20,299 bases of DNA from Actinomycetes bacterium. Its GTDB lineage: Bacteria > Actinomycetota > Acidimicrobiia > Acidimicrobiales > RAAP-2. Positions 7,910 through 13,949 of the stretch are shown piece after piece; within the stretch, counting starts at the first letter, position 1; each line of letters opens with the position of its first letter. The translations under genes were made by a program, and so were the position numbers. Location: the NCBI GenBank assembly GCA_021802025.1, contig JAKABC010000013.1, positions 1 through 20,299 of the forward strand, in the 5' to 3' direction. The notes under the pieces were generated by a model that was given only the letters and a program-made list of their open reading frames with translations, searched no databases and was not told where the DNA came from.

Positions 7910-8574
7910 AGGTCGTCATCGCCGGCGGCGGGTCGGTGGGCACCGCGATCGCGACGGACCTCGTCGACCGGCACCACGAGGTCACCCTGCTCGAGCAGGT
8001 CCCCGCGACCGCCGAGAAGCTCCGGTCGCTGCTGCCGGCCGTCAACGTCGTGGCGGCCGACGCCTGCGAGTTCGCGTCCCTCGCCGCGGCCGACGTGCGC
8101 GGCGCCGACGTGATGATCGCCGCGACCGGTGACGACGAGGACAACCTCGTCGTGAGCTGGCTCGCCAAGCAGGAGTTCGGGGTCCCCCACGTCATCAGCC
8201 GCGTGAACAACGCGCGCAACGAGTGGCTCTTCACCGAGTCCTGGGGGGTCGACGTCTCGGTATCGACGCCGAGCCTGATCACCTCGCTCGTCGACGAGGC
8301 GGTCGAGGTCGGCGCGGTGATCCAGCTCATGACCTTCGCCCACGGCAAGATGTGCCTGCTCGAGGTCACCCTGGACGACCGCTCGCCCGCGGTGGTCGAG
8401 GACCTCACCTTGGACGAGCTCCGGCTGCCCGATTCGGTGAGGGTCGTGGCCGTGGTGCGCAACGAGACCCCCCTCGTACCCTCGGCGAGCATGCACTTCT
8501 TGATCGACGACCACGTGGTCCTGATGGCCCGCGCTGACTCGCGGGACGAGTGCTCCTCGGCGTTCGTGGGCTGA
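7906..8574 (+). CDS. Second TrkA-family K+ regulatory protein (CeoC-like)
   Basis: A 222-aa paralogue of the preceding protein. The nucleotide-binding glycine motif is AGGGSVGTAIATDL (GxGxxG, residues 7-12), followed by a strand ending in Glu (VTLLEQ). MIAATGDDEDNLV and the conserved VISRVNNARNEWLF segment follow. The C-terminal RCK_C-like portion runs from about residue 140. It is coupled to the upstream gene by a GTGA overlap, suggesting 1:1 expression and a hetero-oligomeric ring, as proposed for CeoB/CeoC pairs. Role in K+ transporter gating follows from family knowledge; the partner is inferred. Confidence 0.9.
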   Translation: MKVVIAGGGSVGTAIATDLVDRHHEVTLLEQVPATAEKLRSLLPAVNVVAADACEFASLAAADVRGADVMIAATGDDEDNLVVSWLAKQEFGVPHVISRVNNARNEWLFTESWGVDVSVSTPSLITSLVDEAVEVGAVIQLMTFAHGKMCLLEVTLDDRSPAVVEDLTLDELRLPDSVRVVAVVRNETPLVPSASMHFLIDDHVVLMARADSRDECSSAFVG

Positions 8575-8592
8575 GCACCCTCTCCGCGGACC

Positions 8593-8598
8593 TACCAT
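8593..8598 (+). promoter_or_regulatory. Putative leaderless promoter (-10) of the HAD gene
   Basis: TACCAT is followed by TGGGAC (6 nt) and then the GTG start at 8605, with no Shine-Dalgarno. The short gap after trkB (8575-8604) means the HAD gene may have its own promoter or be read through. Confidence 0.5.
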
Positions 8599-8604
8599 TG
8601 GGAC

Positions 8605-9381
8605 GTGCGCGCGGCCTTCTTCGACCTCGATAAGACGGTCATCGCCAAGTCGTCGCTGCTGGCCTGGGGGCCGGAGCTCCACGCCCGGGGCCTCTTGCAC
8701 CGGCGCACCCTCGTCGGGGCGGGCATCGCCCAGTTCTGGTTCCAGCGCTTCGGCGCCGACGAGAAGCGTCTCGACCGCGTCCGACAGGCCGTCCTCAAGG
8801 TCACCCGAGGCTGGAGCCGCGACCAGATCCGTGACATGGTGCGCGAGACCGTCAACGACGTCATCGAGCCGCTCCTCTACGCCGAGGCCCTCGAGCTGAT
8901 CGACCACCACCTGGCCCAAGGCGACGAGGTCTACCTGGTCTCTTCGGCGCCGGCCGAGATCGTCGAGCCCTTCGCCGAGGTCCTCCACCTCACCGGGACG
9001 ATCTCGTCTATCGCGCGCGTCGACGACGAGGGCCGCTTCACCGGCGAGATGACCTTCTTCGCCCAGGGCCCCCACAAGGCCGAGGCCATCCGCGAGGTCG
9101 CGGCTCGCCGGGGCATCGACCTCGCCGACTCCTTCGCCTACTCCGACTCGATCTCCGACGTGCCGATGCTCGACGCCGTCGGCCACCCCTACGTCGTCAA
9201 CGCCGACCGGGCCCTGGCCCGCCTGGCCCAGGAGCGCTCCTGGCCGCTGCTCACCTTCAGCCACCCGGTCACGGCCCTCAGCCGGACGCGTTCCCACACC
9301 CCGGTCGTGGTCTCGGCCGCCCTCGGGGTGGCCGCGGCGACCGCCCTCGGGGCGGTCGGACTGCGCAACCAGCGCCGCTAG
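8605..9381 (+). CDS. HAD-superfamily IB hydrolase (SerB-like phosphatase)
   Basis: A 258-aa HAD phosphatase. Motif I is FFDLDKTV (nucleophile D7, acid/base D9), motif II is the Ser in YLVSSAP (about 113-114), motif III is K158 in GPHKAE, and motif IV is YSDSISDVPML (D181, D185). This set fits subfamily IB, which includes phosphoserine phosphatase-like enzymes and many actinobacterial proteins of unproven substrate. The C-terminal 25 residues (VVVSAALGVAAATALGAVGL) are hydrophobic and could be a membrane anchor. Start GTG 8605 has a -10-like hexamer 6 nt upstream. The TAG stop overlaps the stop of the convergent sigma gene within CTAG. Substrate cannot be inferred from the sequence. Confidence 0.88.
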   Translation: MRAAFFDLDKTVIAKSSLLAWGPELHARGLLHRRTLVGAGIAQFWFQRFGADEKRLDRVRQAVLKVTRGWSRDQIRDMVRETVNDVIEPLLYAEALELIDHHLAQGDEVYLVSSAPAEIVEPFAEVLHLTGTISSIARVDDEGRFTGEMTFFAQGPHKAEAIREVAARRGIDLADSFAYSDSISDVPMLDAVGHPYVVNADRALARLAQERSWPLLTFSHPVTALSRTRSHTPVVVSAALGVAAATALGAVGLRNQRR

Positions 9382-10331
9382 AGCGTCAGGAGGTCGCGCG
9401 CCCCGGTGTCCGAGGAGGGGTGGCGCAGCTTGGACATCGCGCGCGCCTCGATCTGACGGATCCGCTCGCGCGTGAGGTTCATCTCGGCGCCCACGTCCTC
9501 GAGGGTTCGGATCTCGCCCGCCCCGTCCAGGCCGAAGCGCATGCGCAGGATCTTCTGCTCACGCTCGTCGAGGGGCTCGAGGAGCTTCTCGATGGCCGCC
9601 GGCATCATCTTCACGGCCGCGACGTCAAAGGGCGACTCGGCCGAGCGGTCCTCGACCACGTCGCCCAGCTCGGCGTCGCCGTCCTCGCGCAGCGGCTCAC
9701 TCAGCGAGATGGGCTCGGAGCGGAAGCGCAGCGCCTCGATGAGCTTGTCCTCGGGCATCTCGCACTCCTCGCAGAGCTCCTTGATGGTCGGCGGCCGACC
9801 GAACTTGAGCTCCAGGCGTGACTGGGCCTTCTGGACGCGCGCGAGGGTGTCGCCCGCGTGCACCGGGAGCCGGATAGTGCGCCCGGTGTTGGCGATGCCA
9901 CGGGTGATGGCCTGGCGGATCCACCACGTGGCGTAGGTCGAGAACTTGAAGCCCTTGCGCCAGTCGAACTTCTCCACGGCGTGCATCAGCCCGAGGTTCC
10001 CCTCTTGGATGAGGTCGAGCAGCGGCAGCCCCGAGGCCTGGTACTTCTTGGCGATCGAGACGACCAGGCGCAGGTTGGACTGGACGAAGTCGCGCTCGGC
10101 CTGCTCGCCCCGGTGGGCGGCGCGCTTGAGGGACTGCTTGCGGCTCGGGGTGAGCTTCACCTTCTTGTCGGTCTCGGCGGACTCGAGCTCGGCGCGCGCC
10201 TCGCGACCCTCCTCAATCGCCTGGGCCAGGCGGACCTCGTCGTCTTTGGTGAGCAGCGAGTACTGCCCGATGTCCGAGAGGTACAAACGGACGAGGTCCT
10301 CGTCGTCGCGGTCGATGCGGTCCTTGGCCAT
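9378..10331 (-). CDS. RNA polymerase sigma factor, sigma-70 group 1/2 (RpoD/SigA/SigB family)
   Basis: A 317-aa sigma factor. Region 1.2 spans about 10-42 (DLVRLYLSDIGQYSLL). Region 2 spans about 82-155 and contains NLRLVVSIAKKYQ, the core-binding DLIQEGNLGLMHAVEKFD, and the -10 recognition segment FSTYATWWIRQAI. Region 3 runs about 160-240 (GDVVEDRSAESP is the 3.2 finger). Region 4 is at 250-305, ending in the TRERIRQIEARAMSKLRHPS helix-turn-helix. It lacks the long N-terminal region 1.1 of classical actinobacterial principal sigma factors and is about the size of mycobacterial SigB. Whether it is the housekeeping sigma or a stationary-phase relative cannot be decided here. ATG 10331 is chosen because homology begins there; in-frame sequence upstream overlaps promoter-like DNA. 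Confidence 0.93.
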   Translation of the reverse strand: MAKDRIDRDDEDLVRLYLSDIGQYSLLTKDDEVRLAQAIEEGREARAELESAETDKKVKLTPSRKQSLKRAAHRGEQAERDFVQSNLRLVVSIAKKYQASGLPLLDLIQEGNLGLMHAVEKFDWRKGFKFSTYATWWIRQAITRGIANTGRTIRLPVHAGDTLARVQKAQSRLELKFGRPPTIKELCEECEMPEDKLIEALRFRSEPISLSEPLREDGDAELGDVVEDRSAESPFDVAAVKMMPAAIEKLLEPLDEREQKILRMRFGLDGAGEIRTLEDVGAEMNLTRERIRQIEARAMSKLRHPSSDTGARDLLTL

Positions 10332-10376
10332 GGCTCCCCTCGGTCTCACTGCGCGCCCGGCCGTTGTCCCCGGGCA

Positions 10377-10382
10377 CCTATA
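10377..10382 (-). promoter_or_regulatory. Putative -10 element of the sigma-factor gene
   Basis: On the minus strand TATACCTATAGG provides two overlapping TATA-like hexamers, the proximal TATAGG at 10382-10377. They are in an unusually AT-rich spot about 45-55 nt before the ATG, in the gap after the upstream 170-aa gene. No clear -35 is seen; TTGCAC at 10401-10396 is 13 nt away, too close to be standard. Confidence 0.4.
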
Positions 10383-10411
10383 GGTATACGGAGGGGTGCA
10401 ACCCACTCTGA

Positions 10412-10924
10412 TCAGCGAAAACTCTCGCCGTACCCGTCACCGTCGAGTCTACGGGCCAGCGCGGCGAACCCGTCCGCCCCCACGAGCGGGTCGGCGCCGG
10501 CCTCGGGGCTCTCGGCCGCGCGCGCGCAGCGCCAGATCGCCGCCACCACCGCGTCGCTCGCCACCGCCGAGGCGACCCGGCCCCCTTCGCCGAGGGGGGC
10601 GTCGCCCGGCTCCTCGCGCGCGTCGCGCAACGAGACGAGGACCCGGGGGCCGACCAGGCTCGTCGCCACCGCGAGCGAGAGCCGCCCGCTCGGGTCGAGC
10701 CCCGCCGCCGCCTCGAAGGTCTCGACGATCACCGCCAGGGGAGCGGCCGGACCGTCCCCGAGCCGCTCGCGCCAGGCCAGCGCGGCCTCGCCGACCATTC
10801 GGGCGGCCTCGTAGAGGGCGACGGCGGCGCCGTCCTCACCGGCGCGCGGCGCGACCTCGCCGAGGCCCCGGTAGAGGCCGTCGAGCACCCCGAGCAGGGC
10901 CCTCTCCCGCTCGGCCCCGGTCAC
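10412..10924 (-). CDS. Hypothetical protein between nadE and sigma factor
   Basis: A 170-aa protein rich in Ala, Gly, Arg and Glu, mostly predicted helical by eye, with no signal peptide, membrane segment or metal motif. I do not recognise a family. Features are an amphipathic N-terminal part (ERERALLGVLDGLYRGLGEV), a central segment RLSLAVATSLVGPRVLVSLRDA that could be two beta strands or a buried helix, and a single Cys in AIWRCARAAE. Its GTG start overlaps the nadE stop by GTGA, so it is co-translated with nadE and precedes the sigma-factor gene by 80 nt. Third-position GC bias supports a real gene. Confidence 0.65.
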   Translation of the reverse strand: MTGAERERALLGVLDGLYRGLGEVAPRAGEDGAAVALYEAARMVGEAALAWRERLGDGPAAPLAVIVETFEAAAGLDPSGRLSLAVATSLVGPRVLVSLRDAREEPGDAPLGEGGRVASAVASDAVVAAIWRCARAAESPEAGADPLVGADGFAALARRLDGDGYGESFR

Positions 10925-12684
10925 GGCTCCTCGGGCCGGAAGGCGTTGGTGATCGGCATGCGCCGGTCGCGCCCGAAGGCCTTGCGCGAGATCCTCACCC
11001 CCGGGGGAGTCTGGCGGCGCTTGTACTCGGCGTGGTCGACCAGGCGCACGATCCGGCGCACCAGGTCCGGGTCGTGTCCGAGCGCGATCATCCCCTCGGC
11101 GGTGGCGTCGTCGTCGACGTAGAGCTCGAGCAACGGATCGAGCACCTCGTAGGGCGGCAGCGACTGGGAGTCGAGCTGGCCGGGCCGTAGCTCGGCCGAG
11201 GGCGGCTTGTCGAGCACCGACGTCGGGATCGGCTCGGGGTCGCCCAGCTCGCGGGCCCGTTCGTTGCGAAAGCGCGCGAGCTCATAGACGGTCACCTTGC
11301 TGACGTCCTTGATGACGGCGAAGCCGCCGGCCGAGTCGCCGTAGATCGTAAAGAAGCCCACCGCGAGCTCGGACTTGTTGCCCGTCGTGAGCACGATCGC
11401 CCCGGTCGCGTTCGAGATCGCCATCATCACGACCCCGCGCACACGGCTCTGGAGGTTCTCGTCGGTCAGCCCCGGGGGCGCCTCCCCGAGGGCGTCGGCG
11501 ACGATCCCCGAGAGCGCGGCGTGCGCCGGCTCGATCGGCAAGGTCGTCAACTCGATGTCGAGCCGTTCGGCGAGGTCGACCGCGTCGCTCACCGAGCCCT
11601 CCGACGAGTAGCGGCTCGGCAGGGCGATCCCGCGCACGCTGCGCGCACCCACGGCGTCGACGGCGATCGTGGCCACGAGGGATGAGTCGATCCCCCCCGA
11701 GACGGCCACGAGGGCCTCGGTGAACCCGTTCTTGCGCAGGTAGTCGCGGGTCCCGGTGACCAGGGCCTGGTAGACCTCCTCGATCTCGCTGAGGCGCGGC
11801 TCGACGCGGTTGAGCAGGTGGGTCGGGCTCTCGTCGCGCGCCGGGCACACCAGGACGACCCCGGCCGAGGACTCGCGGGCCTCGACCTGAGCGACGAGGA
11901 TCTCCTCGCGGAAGGCCCCGGCGCGCGCTACGACCTCGCCGTAGGCGTCCACGACCACACTCTGTCCGTCAAAGACCAGCTCGTCCTGGCCGCCGGTGAG
12001 GTTCACGTAGGCGATGGGGCATCCCGTCTCGAGGGCCCGGGCCCGCAGCATGGCCTCGCGGTCGTCCTGGCGCCGGCGCGCGAAGGGCGAGGCGTTCGCC
12101 ACCACCAGCGCCGTCGCGCCGGCGCGCACCAGGTCGAGGGCCGGCCCGTCGTCGAGCCAGACGTCCTCGCACACGAGCAGGCCGACCGCCACGCCGCGCA
12201 CGTTGACCAGGGTGCCGGTCCCCACGCCGGGGTGGAAGTACCGGCGCTCGTCGAAGACGTCGTAGTTGGGCAGATACCGCTTGGCCGATACCGCGACGAC
12301 GCCGCGCTCGTCCAGGGCCGCCAGGACGTTCGCGACGTGGGCGCGCTGTTCGAAGCCCGGGAGCCGCGCCACGTCGCGCGCGTCGCTCGAGGGCTCGAGG
12401 GCGACGCCGTAGACGCCCTCGGGTACGGCCGTGCCCACCAGGACCGGCGCCAGCCCGTCGGAGGTGGCCAGCGCCTCGAGCGCGGCCTGGCTCGCCTCGA
12501 CGAAGCCCTCCTTCAACAAGAGGTCCTCGGGCGGGTAGCCCATCAGGGCGAGCTCGGGGGTGACGACGAGGTCGGCCCCGAGGACCTGGGCCTGGCGACG
12601 CGCGCGCGTGATGGAGGCGACGTTGGCCTCGAGGTCCCCGACCACGGCGTCCATCTGAGCGAGGGCGAGGCGCACGGTGGCCAC
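10921..12684 (-). CDS. nadE: Glutamine-dependent NAD+ synthetase
   Basis: A 587-aa two-domain enzyme making NAD+ from deamido-NAD+, ATP and glutamine. The N-terminal nitrilase-type glutaminase (about 1-275) has the Glu-Lys-Cys triad: E44 in TPELALMGYPPEDLL, K135 in SAKRYLPNYDVFDE, and C172 in LLVCEDVW. The C-terminal ammonia-ligase (about 300-587) has the PP-loop VSGGIDSSL (328-336), TTGNKSELAVGF and the downstream YGDSAGGFAVIKDV segment. Ammonia is tunnelled between domains. Length matches the shorter glutamine-dependent class (about 540-590) rather than the 680-residue mycobacterial type. The GTG start at 12684 has TAGGCT 6 nt upstream. It diverges from the glutamine synthetase cluster, whose product it consumes, and leads the nadE-hypothetical-sigma gene set. 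Confidence 0.95.
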   Translation of the reverse strand: MATVRLALAQMDAVVGDLEANVASITRARRQAQVLGADLVVTPELALMGYPPEDLLLKEGFVEASQAALEALATSDGLAPVLVGTAVPEGVYGVALEPSSDARDVARLPGFEQRAHVANVLAALDERGVVAVSAKRYLPNYDVFDERRYFHPGVGTGTLVNVRGVAVGLLVCEDVWLDDGPALDLVRAGATALVVANASPFARRRQDDREAMLRARALETGCPIAYVNLTGGQDELVFDGQSVVVDAYGEVVARAGAFREEILVAQVEARESSAGVVLVCPARDESPTHLLNRVEPRLSEIEEVYQALVTGTRDYLRKNGFTEALVAVSGGIDSSLVATIAVDAVGARSVRGIALPSRYSSEGSVSDAVDLAERLDIELTTLPIEPAHAALSGIVADALGEAPPGLTDENLQSRVRGVVMMAISNATGAIVLTTGNKSELAVGFFTIYGDSAGGFAVIKDVSKVTVYELARFRNERARELGDPEPIPTSVLDKPPSAELRPGQLDSQSLPPYEVLDPLLELYVDDDATAEGMIALGHDPDLVRRIVRLVDHAEYKRRQTPPGVRISRKAFGRDRRMPITNAFRPEEP

Positions 12685-12690
12685 GGGGCG

Positions 12691-12696
12691 AGCCTA
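12691..12696 (-). promoter_or_regulatory. Putative leaderless promoter (-10) of nadE
   Basis: TAGGCT on the minus strand, then six bases (CGCCCC), then the GTG start at 12684. No Shine-Dalgarno is present, so initiation directly at the start codon is likely. Confidence 0.5.
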
Positions 12697-12729
12697 CCGG
12701 CGCGCGGCGGCACGCCCTCGAGCGAACTA

Positions 12730-12745
12730 TTCACACCCCCGAAAC
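12730..12745 (+). promoter_or_regulatory. Candidate GlnR binding site upstream of glnII
   Basis: TTCAC, six bases (ACCCCC), then GAAAC fits the actinobacterial GlnR half-site pair gTnAc-n6-GaAAc in 9 of 10 consensus positions, counting the free n. It lies between divergent nadE and glnII, about 68-83 nt before the glnII start. That places it near -50 if the weak GACTGT at 12780-12785 is the -10. Only one a-b pair is seen; a second pair does not follow. A GlnR-like regulator is encoded 2.5 kb downstream. Confidence 0.45.
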
Positions 12746-12758
12746 AGAATCGGGGGTG
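12734..12758 (+). promoter_or_regulatory. Perfect 9-bp inverted repeat upstream of glnII
   Basis: CACCCCCGA (12734-12742) and TCGGGGGTG (12750-12758) are perfectly complementary around a 7-nt A-rich loop, AACAGAA. It overlaps the candidate GlnR box. It has no following T tract and lies between divergent promoters, so it is more likely an operator than a terminator, or an RNA hairpin if transcription starts upstream of it. Confidence 0.6.
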
Positions 12759-12779
12759 CGCGCGCACGAGCGACCGCCA

Positions 12780-12785
12780 GACTGT
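12780..12785 (+). promoter_or_regulatory. Weak candidate -10 of glnII
   Basis: GACTGT is the best TANNNT-like hexamer between the inverted repeat and the Shine-Dalgarno. It would put the transcription start near 12791-12792. The first base does not fit and no -35 is apparent, as expected of an activator-dependent promoter. Confidence 0.25.
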
Positions 12786-12800
12786 TCGAAGCGACCGAGT

Positions 12801-12807
12801 GAAGGAG
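12801..12807 (+). promoter_or_regulatory. Shine-Dalgarno of glnII
   Basis: GAAGGAG lies 5 nt before the GTG at 12813 and fixes the start at VAYQAEYIWIDG, excluding an in-frame upstream ATG at 12756. Confidence 0.8.
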
Positions 12808-12812
12808 CATCC

Positions 12813-13913
12813 GTGGCGTACCAGGCTGAGTACATCTGGATCGACGGCACCGAACCGACTCACGAGCTGCGCTCGAAGACCAAGATCGTGGCCGACGGCC
12901 AGCAGCCCCCGATGTGGGGCTTCGACGGCTCGAGCACGAACCAGGCGACCGGCGACCACTCCGACTGCGTGCTGCGCCCGGTCTTCACCTGCCCCGACCC
13001 CCTGCGCGGGCCCAAGGACGTCCTGGTGCTCTGTGAAGTGCTGACCGCCGACCTCGAGCCTCACCCGACCAACAACCGGGCCCACTGCGTGGCCACGGCC
13101 GCCAAGTACGCGCGCTTCGAGCCGCTCTTTGGCATCGAGCAGGAGTACACCTTCTTCCAGGACGGTCGGCCCTACGGCTGGCCGGAGGACGGCTTCCCCG
13201 CCCCTCAGGGCCCCTACTACTGCGGCGTGGGCGGCCAGAAGATGCCCGGTCGCGACATCGTCGAGGCTCACACCGTGGCCTGCCTGCGCGCCGGGCTCTC
13301 ACTCGAGGGCACCAACGCCGAGGTGATGATGGGCCAGTGGGAGTACCAGGTCGGCGTGCTCGACCCGGTGGCGATGGGCGACCAGCTCTGGGTGGCGCGC
13401 TGGCTGCTCAAGCGCATCGCCGAGGAGTACGGCGTCGAGGTGAGCCTGGCCGCCAAGCCCGTCCGCGGCGACTGGAACGGCGCCGGAGCCCACACGAACT
13501 TCTCGACCAAGCAGATGCGCGCGGCCGGTGGGTGGGACCACATCATCGCCGCCTGCGAAGCCCTCTCGACCCGGGTGAAGGAGCACATCGCGGCCTACGG
13601 AGACGGGATCACCGAGCGGCTCACCGGCGCCCACGAGACGGCGCCCTACCACACCTTCTCCTACGGCGTCAGCCACCGCGGCGCCTCGGTGCGCATTCCC
13701 GCGGGCGTCGCGCGCGAGAAGCGTGGCTACCTCGAGGACCGTCGGCCCAACGCGAACGTCGATCCCTACGTGGTGACCGCCCTCATGGTCGAGACCGTCT
13801 GCGGGGCGGCGGCCGCCACGCCCAAGGCGCGGTCGTCGGCGAAGAAGGTGGCCGCCAAGCGCGCGCCTGCCTCGCGCGCCGTCGCGAAGAAGGCGCCGGC
13901 CAAGCGCCGTTAG
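12813..13913 (+). CDS. glnII: Glutamine synthetase type II (eukaryotic-type) with Lys/Ala-rich tail
   Basis: A 366-aa GSII making glutamine from glutamate, ammonia and ATP in the cytosol. Family landmarks are YIWIDGTEPTHELRSKTK near the N-terminus, MWGFDGSSTNQA (34-45), the metal-binding EQEYTFF (109-115), NGAGAHTNFSTK (222-233), and HETAPYHTFSYGVSHRGASVRIP (274-296). The core ends near residue 330. Residues 336-366 form an added basic tail of AKK/AKR/APA blocks, about 30 residues beyond the usual GSII end and similar in style to the TopA tail in this window. GSII enzymes are not known to be adenylylated. GTG 13813-type alternatives are excluded by the Shine-Dalgarno; the start is GTG 12813. 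It is followed by a GSI gene and a GlnR-like regulator in one apparent operon. Confidence 0.95.
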   Translation: MAYQAEYIWIDGTEPTHELRSKTKIVADGQQPPMWGFDGSSTNQATGDHSDCVLRPVFTCPDPLRGPKDVLVLCEVLTADLEPHPTNNRAHCVATAAKYARFEPLFGIEQEYTFFQDGRPYGWPEDGFPAPQGPYYCGVGGQKMPGRDIVEAHTVACLRAGLSLEGTNAEVMMGQWEYQVGVLDPVAMGDQLWVARWLLKRIAEEYGVEVSLAAKPVRGDWNGAGAHTNFSTKQMRAAGGWDHIIAACEALSTRVKEHIAAYGDGITERLTGAHETAPYHTFSYGVSHRGASVRIPAGVAREKRGYLEDRRPNANVDPYVVTALMVETVCGAAAATPKARSSAKKVAAKRAPASRAVAKKAPAKRR

Positions 13914-13935
13914 ACCGGGCCCGGCGGGCCCGGTC
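13913..13935 (+). promoter_or_regulatory. Perfect 10-bp hairpin between glnII and glnA
   Basis: GACCGGGCCC (13913-13922), loop GGC, GGGCCCGGTC (13926-13935): a perfect, GC-only-loop stem starting at the last base of the glnII stop codon. It ends one base before the GAGGGGG Shine-Dalgarno region of glnA. There is no T tract, so it is not a standard intrinsic terminator. It may stabilise the upstream mRNA, attenuate read-through, or limit access to the glnA ribosome site. Confidence 0.65.
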
Positions 13936-13949
13936 GAGGGGGTGCGAGA

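Noticed and set aside
7573..9297. A 574-codon minus-strand open frame opposite trkA, trkB and the HAD gene.
   Set aside because: The opposite strand carries three genes with catalytic or binding motifs; this frame has only low-complexity composition.
12734..12758. Inverted repeat considered as an intrinsic terminator.
   Set aside because: No T tract on either strand and it lies between divergent gene starts, where a terminator has no gene to end.
12756..12812. Upstream ATG start for glnII adding 19 residues.
   Set aside because: No ribosome site precedes it, it falls inside the inverted repeat, and family homology starts right after GTG 12813, which has GAAGGAG.
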